From positions 1 through 58,494 of the forward strand of contig JAMJQL010000040.1 in assembly GCA_023554245.1 (NCBI GenBank): DNA of 58,494 bases, in the 5' to 3' direction. Of this stretch, positions 41,748 to 51,558 are shown piece by piece. This DNA comes from Gemmatimonadota bacterium. GTDB lineage: Bacteria > Gemmatimonadota > Gemmatimonadetes > Palauibacterales > Palauibacteraceae. How positions within the stretch are numbered: position 1 is the stretch's first letter; each line of letters begins with the position of its first letter. The position numbers and the translations under genes are program-made. The notes beneath the pieces are model-generated. The model did no database searches, was not told the DNA's origin, and saw only the letters and a list, made by a program, of their open reading frames with translations.

Positions 41748-44336
41748 TCAGCCGCACTCGCTGTAGCCGCAGGCGTGACACTTCATGCACCCCTCGGCGA
41801 ACTCGAGGCTCGAGCCGCAGTCGGGACAGGTGCCGATGAACTGGATCGCGGCCTGCGCCTCGAACCTGTGGATCACCGGCTTTTCGGCGGTTTGAGTGCC
41901 ACCGTTCGTCTGCTTCGCAGCGCCCACCTCCGGGATCGGAAGGGACTGCTGGATGCCTTCCTTCTCCTCCAGGTAACGCTCGACGACCTGAGCGATCGCG
42001 TCGGGGCTGGAAAGCACCTTGTTCGCACCGAATCCGACGGCGCGATCCGAGGAGATGCCCCGGAGCTGCTTGTGAACGGAGCGCAGCGAGATGCCGCTTC
42101 TCAGCGCCAGGCTGATCAGCCGGCCGATCGCCTCGGCATCGGCCATCGCAGGACCGCCCGCCTTGCCGAGCGCTACGAACACCTCGAACGGACGTCCCTC
42201 CTCGTCCTCGTTGATCGTGACGTACATGTCGCCGAGCGGCGAATCGATCTTCCGGGTCACGCCCTTCAATATGGCCGGACGCTTGCGCATCTCGGGCTGC
42301 TTCATGAACCCGCCCTCGAGGGCCGCGATCGTCTCGCCCTGCTCCTCCAGTTCCGACTGGAGCTCGTCTACGCGAGCGAGGGCCCCGGCCAGCTCGGCGG
42401 CCAGCTCGGTGTTGTCGAGCTTCTCGAACGCGGCGACCGTCTCGGGATCGACGAGCCCGGTTCCGGGCGACGCATGCACGCCTCGCGCGGCGGCCTCGGC
42501 GGCCACTTTCCGCGCCGTCTTCCCCGTCGAAAGCACCTGGGCATCCCGCGAGCCGTCGCGATAAACCGTCACTCCCTTGCAGTCGAGCTCGTACGCGAGC
42601 TCGAAGATCCGGCGCACGTCATCGACCGTCGCTCCATTCGGGAAATTGCAGGTCTTCGAGATCGCCGAGTCCGTGTACTGCTGGAAGGCGGCCTGCATCC
42701 GGATGTGTTGTTCCGGTGTGACGTCATGCGCGGTGACGAATGCCGCCTGCACATCCTCGGGCACCTCGTCGAAGTGGATGTGGCCCTCGTCGGCGATCCG
42801 GCGCATCAGTTCCTCGGAATACCAGCCCCCCTCCTTCGCGACCTTCACGAACTCGGGATTCACGTCGGGCATCAGCACGCCGGCCTGGTTCCGCATGAAC
42901 GCGACGGCGAACAGGGGTTCTATGCCGCTGGAGCAGCCGGCGATGATCGAGATCGTGCCGGTCGGGGCGACGGTGGTGACGTTGCAGTTCCGGAGCCGGC
43001 GCATGGGCCGGATCCGGGCGCCCGTCTCGTCGCGGGCACAGCTGTCGTCCGGTCCCCAGATCGAGCGCTCCCACTCCGGGAATACGCCTCGCTCGCGGGC
43101 CAGCCGCTCGGATTCGACCTTCGCCTCTTCGTCCACGAAGCGCATCAGCTCGCGACCCAGCTCGATAGATCGTGCGGACCCGTACGGCTCGCCGAGCTTC
43201 ACCAGCATGTCCGCCCAGCCCATCACGCCGAGGCCGATTCGGCGGATGTTCTTCGACAGCTCGTCGATCTGCGGAAGCGGGTACTGGTTCGCGTCGATGA
43301 CGTTGTCGAGAAAGTGCGTGGCCCGGTGCACGGCCGTCCGGAGGTTGTCCCAGTCGATCCTTCCGTCCTGCACGAAGCGGCCGACGTTGACCGAGCCGAG
43401 ATTGCAGACGTCGTACGGGAGAAGCGGTTGCTCGCCGCACGGATTCGTCGCCTCGTACGAGCCCATGTGAGGAACCGGATTGTAGCGATTCGCTTCATCG
43501 ATGAAGTAGACGCCGGGCTCGCCGTTCCGCCACGCACCGTACACGACCTTTTCGAACACCTCTCGCGCGTCGAGCTCGCCGACCGGCTCACCGCCCCGCG
43601 GGTTGCGCAGCGCGTAGCTCTCGCCCCGCTCGACCGCGTTCATGAAGTCGTCGGTGACCGCTACCGAAATGTTGAAGTTCGTGATCTTGTGCCCTTCCTC
43701 CTTGCAGTCGATGAACTCCAGAACGTCTGGATGGTCGACACGGAGGATCCCCATGTTCGCGCCGCGGCGCGTGCCGCCCTGCTTCACGGCCTCCGTGGAG
43801 GCATCGTAGACTTCCATGAAAGACACGGGACCACTGGCCACGCCCATCGTCGATTTGACGACGTCACCCGACGGACGCAGCCGGCTGAAACCGAATCCGG
43901 TTCCGCCGCCCGACTGGTGAATCAATGCCATGTCGCGGAGAGTCTCGTAAATCCCCTCGAGGCTGTCGGGCACTGGAAGCACGAAGCAGGCCGAGAGCTG
44001 GCCGAGCGGGCGGCCCGCGTTCATCAGGGTCGGGCTGTTCGGCTCGAACTCCCCGTCGGCCATGATCTCGTAAAAGGTCCGCGCGACCTGCTCCACCCGC
44101 TCCTCGCTGGCGCCGTAGCGAGCGTCCACGTCGGCGATCACACGCGCGACGCGCCAGAACATGTCCTGCGGAGTCTCGTTCGGCTCGAGGTCCTGGTCCT
44201 TCTTCAGGTAGCGCTTCGCCAGGACGGTGAGCGCGTTCTCCGAGAGCCGGGGCTCCGGCAGATCGGCGGGCGTGTTCTCGATCGTCTCAGCGGTAGTGTC
44301 GGTCTTCGGGGCGACTGTCGTGTCGGGTCCGTGCAT
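41748..44336 (-). CDS. nrdJ: Adenosylcobalamin-dependent (class II) ribonucleoside-diphosphate reductase
   Basis: NrdJ makes deoxyribonucleotides using a B12-generated thiyl radical, with or without oxygen. The 862-residue protein has [20 protein letters not shown] (active-site cysteine), [44 protein letters not shown] (catalytic NxCxE and partner cysteine), and [10 protein letters not shown]. The C-terminus ends in a cysteine cluster CPDCGSS and [13 protein letters not shown], used for re-reduction. There is no ATP-cone; the extra insert after residue 600 is the family's C-terminal extension. GAGGA precedes the ATG. Tandem NrdR boxes and a TACAAT -10 lie upstream. Confidence 0.96.
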   Translation of the reverse strand: MHGPDTTVAPKTDTTAETIENTPADLPEPRLSENALTVLAKRYLKKDQDLEPNETPQDMFWRVARVIADVDARYGASEERVEQVARTFYEIMADGEFEPNSPTLMNAGRPLGQLSACFVLPVPDSLEGIYETLRDMALIHQSGGGTGFGFSRLRPSGDVVKSTMGVASGPVSFMEVYDASTEAVKQGGTRRGANMGILRVDHPDVLEFIDCKEEGHKITNFNISVAVTDDFMNAVERGESYALRNPRGGEPVGELDAREVFEKVVYGAWRNGEPGVYFIDEANRYNPVPHMGSYEATNPCGEQPLLPYDVCNLGSVNVGRFVQDGRIDWDNLRTAVHRATHFLDNVIDANQYPLPQIDELSKNIRRIGLGVMGWADMLVKLGEPYGSARSIELGRELMRFVDEEAKVESERLARERGVFPEWERSIWGPDDSCARDETGARIRPMRRLRNCNVTTVAPTGTISIIAGCSSGIEPLFAVAFMRNQAGVLMPDVNPEFVKVAKEGGWYSEELMRRIADEGHIHFDEVPEDVQAAFVTAHDVTPEQHIRMQAAFQQYTDSAISKTCNFPNGATVDDVRRIFELAYELDCKGVTVYRDGSRDAQVLSTGKTARKVAAEAAARGVHASPGTGLVDPETVAAFEKLDNTELAAELAGALARVDELQSELEEQGETIAALEGGFMKQPEMRKRPAILKGVTRKIDSPLGDMYVTINEDEEGRPFEVFVALGKAGGPAMADAEAIGRLISLALRSGISLRSVHKQLRGISSDRAVGFGANKVLSSPDAIAQVVERYLEEKEGIQQSLPIPEVGAAKQTNGGTQTAEKPVIHRFEAQAAIQFIGTCPDCGSSLEFAEGCMKCHACGYSECG

Positions 44337-44511
44337 CGGTGTGTCCTCGCTGCTTTCCCTGTCGTGGCCGTTGTTCTGCTTCCTGTATCGTCACCGGTCC
44401 CGACGACCGGATTCCTGGCGCGTTCCGTCAGCAGCGTCCCGTTCCCTATGGCGACGACTCCCCCGAGGGTGATAAACACCCTGAAGTCACGTCTCTGGAC
44501 TGATGCAAGGC

Positions 44512-44517
44512 ATTGTA
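44512..44517 (-). promoter_or_regulatory. Candidate -10 box of nrdJ
   Basis: Minus strand TACAAT at 44512-44517 in the context GTAGTACAATGCC. A good -35 is lacking at 16-18 bases (only AGCTTG), as in a regulated promoter. The leader would be about 170 bases. Confidence 0.4.
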
Positions 44518-44578
44518 CTACGGACCGGGCGGGACAAGCTCGGCCGACCTCGAGCGGCCTCGGGGACCCCTCGCGCAC

Positions 44579-44627
44579 ACCCCAATATCTTGGGGTGCAC
44601 CAAGAGTAACCCCCCTACATATGGGGT
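44579..44627. promoter_or_regulatory. Tandem NrdR boxes of nrdJ
   Basis: Box 1, ACCCCAATATCTTGGGGT (44579-44596), is a near-perfect 18-base palindrome; box 2, CCCCTACATATGGGGT (44612-44627), is similar. Centres are 32 bases apart. NrdR repressors bind exactly such tandem boxes (consensus ACACWATATATWGTGT) upstream of ribonucleotide reductase genes. Confidence 0.8.
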
Positions 44628-44693
44628 GCAAGGCCTGATTTTCGGCTGTTACACGAACCGTGATGATGGCGGAATTCCGGGCCGGAACCGGGT

Positions 44694-45224
44694 TCAGCCG
44701 GGCTGCTGCCAGCGGCCTCCGGCATGCAGTTCCTTCAGGGCCCGGTAATGTCCCACGGTGAGCCGAACCCGGCCGCGCAACTCTTCATCCACCGGTCTCA
44801 CGACTCGCCCGGGGACACCCACGACGAGGCTTCCCGGAGGGATCTGCGCCCCCTCGGTAACCAGGGCTCCGGCGGCGACCACGGAGCCCACTCCGACCAC
44901 TGCGTGGGACAGGACGATGGCCCCCATGCCGATAAGACAACCGTCCTCGATGTCGCAGCCGTGAATGATCGCGCGGTGCCCGATCCCGACGCTGTTCCCG
45001 ATCCGGCAGGGTCGATCGACATCGACGTGGACCATCGTCAGGTCCTGGATGTTGGTTGACTCTCCGATCGTTATCGGAGCGATGTCGCCGCGCAGGACGC
45101 ACTGGTACCAGATGCTGGCGTGCGAGCCGATCGTCACGTCCCCGATCACGTCGGCCGAGGGCGCGACCCACACGCCCTCTCCGAGAGTCGGGTGCACCGC
45201 CGTCCGCAGCTCGTCGGCGTTCAT
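44694..45224 (-). CDS. Gamma-class carbonic anhydrase-like (left-handed beta-helix) protein
   Basis: 176 residues made of hexapeptide repeats (VIGDVTIGSHASIW, APITIGESTNIQD, SLVVGVPGRVV). The three metal histidines occur as TMVHVDVD, GIGHRAIIHGC (H..H...H pattern of gamma-carbonic anhydrases and the YrdA/CaiE proteins). Hydration of CO2 or an unknown acyl or cofactor-related role is possible. ATG overlaps the amidase stop by 4 bases, so it is the last gene of the peptidoglycan-recycling operon, an odd partner. Confidence 0.85.
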   Translation of the reverse strand: MNADELRTAVHPTLGEGVWVAPSADVIGDVTIGSHASIWYQCVLRGDIAPITIGESTNIQDLTMVHVDVDRPCRIGNSVGIGHRAIIHGCDIEDGCLIGMGAIVLSHAVVGVGSVVAAGALVTEGAQIPPGSLVVGVPGRVVRPVDEELRGRVRLTVGHYRALKELHAGGRWQQPG

Positions 45225-47137
45225 TCGCCGCCTGCACCGGTCGCGGTTCGCGCCAGGAAAGCCTCTATCCCGTCGGCCACGCCTCGCGCGTAGAGCTCCT
45301 GGAATCCCGGATCTCGCAGCGCCGCCTCGTGTTTCGGCATCATCATGAATGCGCCCTCGGTCAGCACGGCCGGCATCCAGGACATCCGGCACACGGCGAG
45401 ATCCCCCCAGAACACGCCGAGATCCCGCAGGCGCATCGTCGCCAGCATCCCGTCCTGAATCGCTGACGCCAGACCCGCGGCGTGGGGATGGAAGTAGTAG
45501 GTGCTCGTCCCCTCCCGACCGAACGGCCGCACCCCGTCCGGCAGCGCGTTGTTGTGGATCGAGACGAAGAGTTCGGCACCCGCCTCCTCGGCAGCGTTCG
45601 TGCGCTCGTACAGCCCCATCTGCTCTCTGTCGTTTCGGATCAGGATCGGCATGGCGCCTCTCTCGGTCAGGATCCGTTCGAGGATCCGGCCGATCGCCAG
45701 GTTTGCGTCTCCCTCGTAGTAGCCGGTGGGTCCGGTCGCCCCGGCCCCCGGGTGCCCCGGGTCGATCGCGATCCGGCGTCCTGCGAGCGGACGGGCAGGA
45801 TCGATCTCGGGAGCGTTCCGGAGCTCGAGTCGAAGCGTGGCACGACCGCCGGTTCTCTCGTCGTATCGCGCGCGCCAGCCCCAGACCGGCCCCTCGAACC
45901 GCACCCGCATCCGCATCCGCGAACCGGGCAGCTGCGACCATTCCACCGATTCGATCACACGTGGAGAGGGCCCGAGCGAGATGCGATTGGTGACTGCAGT
46001 TGCGCCGAAGAGCACGATCTCGAGGGTGCGAAGGTCAGGCTGCGTCACCTCGAGCGGAAGCGCGGCGGCAAGCCTGATGTCCAGCATTACGCGGTCCCCG
46101 CGCGGCTCGAAGCGGAGATCGCCGACGGCGGAACGCGGTATCGGCGTGCTGGCGGGGAGCAGTTCCACGTCCTCCAGGGTCACCCAGGCATGAAGGTCCG
46201 GGGCGAGGCGAAGGCGAATCCGATCGCCGACCCGCAGGTCCACGATCGCGCGCGTCCCGTCGGGAAAGCGCCACCTGTAGGGTCCGAACGCCGCCGGACG
46301 CGCCACGACCATCCCGTCATTTCCGTTGATCTCGTCGGGCTCGTCGGTCAGCCTCGCCACCGGAGGGGCAATCGGGTCGAGAATCCGGAGCGGAAGGATG
46401 AGGGGCTCGTTCTGTCGCTGCTCGCCCATCCGGGCCCGCACCTCGAGTCGAAGCGAGTCTGCCGTGTCCGACCAGTTGCAGTCTTCCGGCACGCAGGCGG
46501 TCCGATACAGCTCTTCCGCCGACATCGTGAGCACGCGGACGTCACCGGAGGCAGGTGCCAGCGGGATCGTGGTTCGGCCGGCGACGATCTCGACCTCTGC
46601 CCCCGGGTTCGCCCGGATCTCGACGCTCATGGGCTCGTCCGGCCAGGCCCAGCGTTCGGCGCGGACCCCCAGCCGATCCGCGTCGAGCAGCGCTCCCGCC
46701 TCCCAGGGCGAGCCGGTCTGCGCCGGCAGAAGAATCGGGTGTGCGATCGAATCGGTCTCTGCACCGCGACGCGCAACCAGACGGTACGATGCCGTGTCGC
46801 CGCTGGCTGCCGCTGGCACCGGGAGCCAGGCGAGAAACGCGCCGTTCGGTTCCACCTCGACGAACTCGCCGTCGATGATCAGGGTCGCGTCCCCGGTACC
46901 GACGGTGCCGAACACGAAATTCGAATCCCGGGCCGAGATCCGCTGCAGGGAGTCAGGGTACTCGACGTACAGCGAAAGCGGCCCGGTTACGGAGGGAACC
47001 GGCGGCAGCGAACTGCGGATCACACCGGGCGGCAGCGGGCCCGGGTCCCCCGACGAGGCACATGCGGCGAAACCCAATGGCAGCAGTGCGAGCGCACAGA
47101 GCCGTCGGAGGGCATCGAGGCGGCAAGTTCCGATCAT
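45221..47137 (-). CDS. N-acetylmuramoyl-L-alanine amidase (AmiC-type), lipoprotein
   Basis: 638 residues. N-terminal hydrophobic segment LCALALLPLGFAAC gives a lipobox, so it is probably anchored to a membrane. A long beta-rich AMIN-like part follows, and the last 200 residues are an Amidase_3 domain: IAIDPGHPGAG (first His), YYEGDANLAIGRIL (Glu), SIHNNALPDG (second His) and VLTEGAFMM (catalytic Glu). It cleaves the amide between muramic acid and the stem peptide, releasing sugars and peptides for recycling. It follows the symporter by 4 bases and precedes the carbonic anhydrase-like gene. Start at ATG 47137; two longer starts are unlikely. Confidence 0.9.
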   Translation of the reverse strand: MIGTCRLDALRRLCALALLPLGFAACASSGDPGPLPPGVIRSSLPPVPSVTGPLSLYVEYPDSLQRISARDSNFVFGTVGTGDATLIIDGEFVEVEPNGAFLAWLPVPAAASGDTASYRLVARRGAETDSIAHPILLPAQTGSPWEAGALLDADRLGVRAERWAWPDEPMSVEIRANPGAEVEIVAGRTTIPLAPASGDVRVLTMSAEELYRTACVPEDCNWSDTADSLRLEVRARMGEQRQNEPLILPLRILDPIAPPVARLTDEPDEINGNDGMVVARPAAFGPYRWRFPDGTRAIVDLRVGDRIRLRLAPDLHAWVTLEDVELLPASTPIPRSAVGDLRFEPRGDRVMLDIRLAAALPLEVTQPDLRTLEIVLFGATAVTNRISLGPSPRVIESVEWSQLPGSRMRMRVRFEGPVWGWRARYDERTGGRATLRLELRNAPEIDPARPLAGRRIAIDPGHPGAGATGPTGYYEGDANLAIGRILERILTERGAMPILIRNDREQMGLYERTNAAEEAGAELFVSIHNNALPDGVRPFGREGTSTYYFHPHAAGLASAIQDGMLATMRLRDLGVFWGDLAVCRMSWMPAVLTEGAFMMMPKHEAALRDPGFQELYARGVADGIEAFLARTATGAGGE

Positions 47138-47141
47138 CCGA

Positions 47142-48881
47142 TCACAGTCCGTTTGCGAGTTCTCTGTCGGGGCGAAGTCGTCGCAGACCAATCAGGCCGA
47201 CGACCGCGACCACTGCGGAGAGGGCGGCCGTCACCGGTTCGAGCAACAGAGCAGCGCCGAGCGCGAACATCGCCCCGAACAGCAGGAAGGCGGCGAACAG
47301 CGTCCTCGCCAGGTCCCGGCGCAGCGGAGCATCCGGCTCGAGACCGGTCCGGGCGCGAGAGAGCTTCCAGCCCGGCCCCCCGGGTCGGACACGGCGATAG
47401 AACCCATCCAGGGTCTCGTCCGACTCGGGCGGGGTGAGCCACATCACCGGCAGCCAGACGGCGGCCGCTCCGAAGGCGGTTACCGTCAGCCGCAGGCCGA
47501 AGCCCATGCCGCCCCAGAGCGGAAGATAGGTGAGCAGCGCGATCGCGAAACCGGCCAGCATCGAGGCCAGCTCGGCCCACGCGTTTACCCGCCACCAGAA
47601 CCAGCGGAGAATCAGGACCGCGCCCGGTCCGGTTCCGATCGCGATCATGAATCGGAACACGGTACCGATGTCGTCTGCCACGAAGGCGGCCACTCCGCCG
47701 GCGACGACGATGAACACCGAGGCGAGCCGTCCGAGAGCGACGAGCTGGCGCTGATTCGCATCGGGTCTCACGAAACGGGCGTAGAGATCGTTGACGATGT
47801 AGCTGGCACCCCAGTTGATCTGCGTCGAGACGGTGGACATGAACGCCGCCACGAAGGAGGCCATCACGATGCCCAGCACCCCGGCCGGAAGGTAGCGGAT
47901 CATCAGGAGCGGGTAGCCCATCTCGGGGTCCTCGAGGTCCGGAAAGATCACCAGGGCGGCCAGCGCCGTCAGGATCCAGGGCCAGGCCCGCACCACGTAA
48001 TGGAGCAGGTTGAACAGCCAGGCTGCGCCTTCCGCGTCCCGCTCCGTGCGACATGCCGACATGCGCTGCACGAACTCGCCGCCCCCGTCGGAGCGACGCC
48101 AGGCCCACCATTGAATCCCGAGGTAAGCCAGGAAGGTGCCCATCGGCAGATCCGGCGAGCCCGGGCGAGGCACGAGACGGAGCGCGTCCTCGCGCCCGGC
48201 CGCGATCACGCCTTCCTTCAGTGCTGCCAGCCCCCCGATGTCGCCGATCGCGAATCCGGCCACGAGGAGGGCCCCCAGCATGGCGAGACCGAACTGGAAG
48301 AAATCGGTCGCCACGACCCCCCACAGGCCGGAGATGCCGGCGTAGATCATCACGAACACGGAGAGTGCGACCACGATCCAGAGTCGCTCGTCGCCCGGCA
48401 GCCAGGCGGGGAGCGTGCCGAGCAGATCGAACGCCTCCATCACCTTGCGCATGGCCAGCATCACGTAGCCGATCGCAATGCAGTTGATCGGAACCGCGAA
48501 CAGGAAGGCCCGGCTGCCCCGCAACACCGCCGCCGGGCGTCCGCCGTAGCGGAGTTCCGTCAGCTCTGCGTCGGTGACCACCTCCGCCCGGCGCCACAGC
48601 CGCGCGAACAGATAGATGAGCAGGAGATGCGAGAGGGCGAAGGCCCACCACTCCCAGTTCCCGGCGATGCCGCGACGGGCCACCAGACCGGTCACGTAGA
48701 GGGGCGTGTCGACGCTGAAGGTAGTGGCGGCCATCGAGGTGCCGGCGAGCCACCAGGGGAGCGAGCGGCCGCTGACGAAGAAGTCGACCAGGCCGCCGCT
48801 CGCCCGGCGCGCGAGCCAGATCCCGAGCGCGAGGGTGCCGCCCATGTACAGCCCGACGATCCACCAGTCGAGCGCGATCAC
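47142..48881 (-). CDS. Sodium:solute symporter (SSS family)
   Basis: 579 residues with about 13 hydrophobic segments. The SSS signature is seen as DWWIVGLYMGGTLALGIWLARRA, VDFFVSGRSLPWWLAGTSMAATTF and the mid-protein GISGLWGVVATDFFQFG. SSS transporters use sodium to import sugars, amino acids and nucleosides. GTG 48881 overlaps the nagZ stop (GTGA), and it lies between nagZ and the amidase; thus a muropeptide or anhydro-sugar substrate is inferred. AmpG or a MurP PTS component is absent from this window. Confidence 0.87.
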   Translation of the reverse strand: MIALDWWIVGLYMGGTLALGIWLARRASGGLVDFFVSGRSLPWWLAGTSMAATTFSVDTPLYVTGLVARRGIAGNWEWWAFALSHLLLIYLFARLWRRAEVVTDAELTELRYGGRPAAVLRGSRAFLFAVPINCIAIGYVMLAMRKVMEAFDLLGTLPAWLPGDERLWIVVALSVFVMIYAGISGLWGVVATDFFQFGLAMLGALLVAGFAIGDIGGLAALKEGVIAAGREDALRLVPRPGSPDLPMGTFLAYLGIQWWAWRRSDGGGEFVQRMSACRTERDAEGAAWLFNLLHYVVRAWPWILTALAALVIFPDLEDPEMGYPLLMIRYLPAGVLGIVMASFVAAFMSTVSTQINWGASYIVNDLYARFVRPDANQRQLVALGRLASVFIVVAGGVAAFVADDIGTVFRFMIAIGTGPGAVLILRWFWWRVNAWAELASMLAGFAIALLTYLPLWGGMGFGLRLTVTAFGAAAVWLPVMWLTPPESDETLDGFYRRVRPGGPGWKLSRARTGLEPDAPLRRDLARTLFAAFLLFGAMFALGAALLLEPVTAALSAVVAVVGLIGLRRLRPDRELANGL

Positions 48882-50428
48882 GCGAGCGAGGCTCCCGGTC
48901 GGTCGCCTTCAGCCTCGCGAAACTCGGCATCGAGCCGGGCAGCGGCGGCCCGCTCCATCGCTTCCTCGGTGGCCCAGGCGATCATCCCGCGTGCCTCCGA
49001 ACCGAGCTCTGCGAGCAGGCGGGGGTGTCCGAACACGATCGGCCAGGCATTCGGGTGGAGATCGAGCGCCTCCTCGACGGCACGACGCCCCACGTCAGTG
49101 AGGGATGCCGTTCCCTTCCAGGCCTGTGGAGTCGAGGCGATGAGGAGCACCGTCTGTGCGGACTCGGGGTCGGAGATCCGCGCATCGGCGTCGACCACGG
49201 TCCAACCGTGCCGCCGGAGCTCCTCGGCGAACAGGGATCCGAGCGGGGCGCGAGCCGGTTCTGGCCGATCGTCCCAGATCGACACGATCCGCAGTGGAAT
49301 CGCGGGACGGATTCGCCAGGGGCGCTCGCCCACCAGGCGGATCGAGTCGAAGGCGAGCGAGGCTGCTTCAGCCGTATGGCTCACCCGGACAGGCCCGATG
49401 CCGTCATGGCTCTCTGCCGTCGCGGGCTCCGACTCGGCCCGGGCGGCGGGCCGGACTCGTCGGGCTGTCTCCTCCAGCCGGCGAAGCGATGCCTCCAGCC
49501 GATCGCCCGTGCTCATGTCGGCGAGCGCCGCGCGGTCCAGCAGCCTCGCGGAACGCTCGAGGTCGGCCGGATACAGCAGGAGGTCGCAGCCGGCGTTGAG
49601 GGCAGCGACGGCGCCTGCGGCGGCGCCGTCCGGGTCACCGGGAAGATCGACCGCATCGGTGAACCCGCTCATGTTGAGCGCGTCGGTTACCACGATCCCC
49701 TCGAACCTCATCTCCTCACGCAGCAGCTCCTCGAGCAGCCGCGGTTCCAGAGTCGCCGGGCGCGGTGAACCGAGCGCCGGATAGGCCACGTGGGCGGTCA
49801 TGAACGCCGCCGCCAGGTCGGCCACGGCCCGAAATGGATCCAGGTCTTCCGCGAGTTCGGCTCGACCAGCCGGCACGACTGGAAGCTCGTCGTGCGAGTC
49901 CGCGGTCGTCCTGCCGTGCCCCGGGAAGTGCTTCGCGCAGGCACCTACGCCCTCTGCCTGACAGGCCTCGATCCAGGCTCGTCCGAGTCGGCCCACCTCT
50001 TCCGGCCGGGCACCGAAGCTGCGCGTGCCGACGATCGGATTCCTCGGTTCGACATCCAGATCCAGCACCGGGGCGAGGACGAGATTCACGCCTGCCTCGC
50101 GGGCTCCGCTGCCGGTGATCCGGCCCGCCTCACGAGCAGCCTCGAGCGGGTCGGGGCACGCGGCGAGGCCCATCGGCGGCGGCAGCTCGGGCAGGCCCCC
50201 GAACTGCTGGCCGGCCCCCCGTTCCAGGTCCGAGGCGATCCAGAGCCGGTGACGCACGGCCGAACGCCACTCGGACGCCCAGCGGGCGATTCGCTCCGCC
50301 TCTCCGCCGAAGATCACGAAGCCGCCCGCGCCGAGTGCCAGGGCTCGATCCGCCTTCCGGCGTACCTCGTCCTCCGGCTCGAGGTCGAATCGAAGGGCTT
50401 CGAGGAAGAGACGAGCCGCGAGAATCAC
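48878..50428 (-). CDS. nagZ: Glycoside hydrolase family 3 beta-N-acetylglucosaminidase (NagZ-type)
   Basis: 516 residues. The TIM-barrel part has GAGGFVIFGG, IASDLERGAGQQF, LAPVLDLD, GTRSFG, the NagZ-specific KHFPGHGRTTADSHDELP (His-Asp dyad loop) and the nucleophile in VVTDALNMSGF. A C-terminal 170-residue Rossmann-like part follows. No signal peptide, so it is cytoplasmic, like NagZ, which removes GlcNAc from GlcNAc-anhydroMurNAc. GTG 50428 overlaps the anmK stop. Lengths beyond the core barrel (about 340) are seen in Gram-positive NagZ relatives. Confidence 0.92.
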   Translation of the reverse strand: MILAARLFLEALRFDLEPEDEVRRKADRALALGAGGFVIFGGEAERIARWASEWRSAVRHRLWIASDLERGAGQQFGGLPELPPPMGLAACPDPLEAAREAGRITGSGAREAGVNLVLAPVLDLDVEPRNPIVGTRSFGARPEEVGRLGRAWIEACQAEGVGACAKHFPGHGRTTADSHDELPVVPAGRAELAEDLDPFRAVADLAAAFMTAHVAYPALGSPRPATLEPRLLEELLREEMRFEGIVVTDALNMSGFTDAVDLPGDPDGAAAGAVAALNAGCDLLLYPADLERSARLLDRAALADMSTGDRLEASLRRLEETARRVRPAARAESEPATAESHDGIGPVRVSHTAEAASLAFDSIRLVGERPWRIRPAIPLRIVSIWDDRPEPARAPLGSLFAEELRRHGWTVVDADARISDPESAQTVLLIASTPQAWKGTASLTDVGRRAVEEALDLHPNAWPIVFGHPRLLAELGSEARGMIAWATEEAMERAAAARLDAEFREAEGDRPGASLA

Positions 50429-51558
50429 GCCGGGGTCATCTTTCCCAGCAGCCGCGACCCCCTGGCGCCCGTGGCCCAGCCGAGGTCCGAGGGGAAGCCG
50501 AGACGATGCTGTCGCGCCAGCAGAGCGAACGCCGCTGCCTCTCGCGCGTCGCCGTCCCAGCCGGCGAACTCCAGCGGATGCACCGGGCAGTCCAGCCGGG
50601 TCCGGATCCGGCGAACCAACTCGGGATTCCTCGCGCCTCCACCGCAGAGCAGCACCTCGTCCGGCTCGAATCCGAGGAACCCGTGGGCATCGGAGATCGT
50701 CCGAGCGGTCAACTCGGTAAGTGTGGCCAGCAGGTCCTCGGTGCGCTCGCCGGAGAAGCGGTCGAGCCACGGCGTAAGCGCGGCCGAACCGAACCGCTCC
50801 CGTCCCGTGCTCCTGGGCGGTCTCTTCGCGAAGAAGGGATCTGTGAGCCACGCGTCGAGCGCGGCGGGTACCACTTCGCCGGAGGCGGCCAGACTGCCGT
50901 CCAGGTCGAATCGCTGCGCTCCCGATGTCAGCAGACGTGTGGCCTCGTCGATCAGGGCCACGCCAGGCCCCGTGTCGAAGGCCGTCGGGGCGGCGCCCGA
51001 CGCTTCCGCCGGGAGACCCGTGACGTTGGCCATGCCGCCGATGTTCTGGATCGCCCGGCCGCGGTCCGGATCGGAGAGAACGAGGAGATCGAACAGAGGC
51101 GTGAGCGGCGCACCGTGCCCGCCGGCCGCCACGTCCCGCACCCGGAAATCGTGGATTACGTCGATCCCCGTCCGTTCGGCGATCACCGCCGACTCTCCGA
51201 GCTGCAGGGTCGCTCCCCCGTCGTGCCCGGACGGCGGACGGTGCCACACGGTCTGCCCGTGGCTGCCGATGGCGATGACGGACCCGGGATCGATTCCGGC
51301 GTCACCAAGCAGAGCCAGTGAAGCCGCGGCAAACCGCTCGCCGAGATCGAATCCGAGGTCGCAAAGCTCGGCGGAACCGGCACGGCCCGAAACGGCGGCC
51401 GAGAGCCGGGACGCGGTTTCCAGTTCGAAGGGATCCGTGCGAAAGGCCACGAGGTTGGCCTCGTCGGGCCGTTCGGCGCTTCCCCGGAGCTCGATCAGGG
51501 CCGCATCGATCCCATCGAGGGAGGTGCCCGACATCAGGCCGACGTACAGGTCGCTCAC
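50425..51558 (-). CDS. anmK: Anhydro-N-acetylmuramic acid kinase
   Basis: 377 residues of the AnmK family. It opens YVGLMSGTSLDGIDAALIEL, then IGSHGQTVWHRPP, DFRVRDVAAGGHGAPLTP, the ATP-binding NIGGMANVTGLP, DTGPGVALID and GGGARNPELV. It opens the 1,6-anhydro ring and phosphorylates O6, giving MurNAc-6-P for MurQ. GTG 51558 overlaps murQ stop (GTGA). An ATG at 51624 would add 22 residues overlapping murQ. Confidence 0.95.
   Translation of the reverse strand: MSDLYVGLMSGTSLDGIDAALIELRGSAERPDEANLVAFRTDPFELETASRLSAAVSGRAGSAELCDLGFDLGERFAAASLALLGDAGIDPGSVIAIGSHGQTVWHRPPSGHDGGATLQLGESAVIAERTGIDVIHDFRVRDVAAGGHGAPLTPLFDLLVLSDPDRGRAIQNIGGMANVTGLPAEASGAAPTAFDTGPGVALIDEATRLLTSGAQRFDLDGSLAASGEVVPAALDAWLTDPFFAKRPPRSTGRERFGSAALTPWLDRFSGERTEDLLATLTELTARTISDAHGFLGFEPDEVLLCGGGARNPELVRRIRTRLDCPVHPLEFAGWDGDAREAAAFALLARQHRLGFPSDLGWATGARGSRLLGKMTPA

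Larger units (their letters stand above)
44337..44693. other. 357-base region upstream of nrdJ
   Basis: No gene. It holds the nrdJ -10, the NrdR boxes and a small hairpin GGGTG-ATAAA-CACCC near 44467-44481 in the leader. I see no cobalamin-riboswitch B12-box in the leader. Confidence 0.5.

Noticed and set aside
44337-44575. Cobalamin riboswitch in the nrdJ leader
   Set aside because: I cannot find the conserved B12-box or the expected peripheral helices; only a small hairpin is visible.
46326-49784. Very long plus-strand open frame opposite the amidase, symporter and nagZ
   Set aside because: The product is low-complexity Arg/Ser/Pro-rich sequence with no motifs; it is a by-product of GC-rich codons in the real minus-strand genes.
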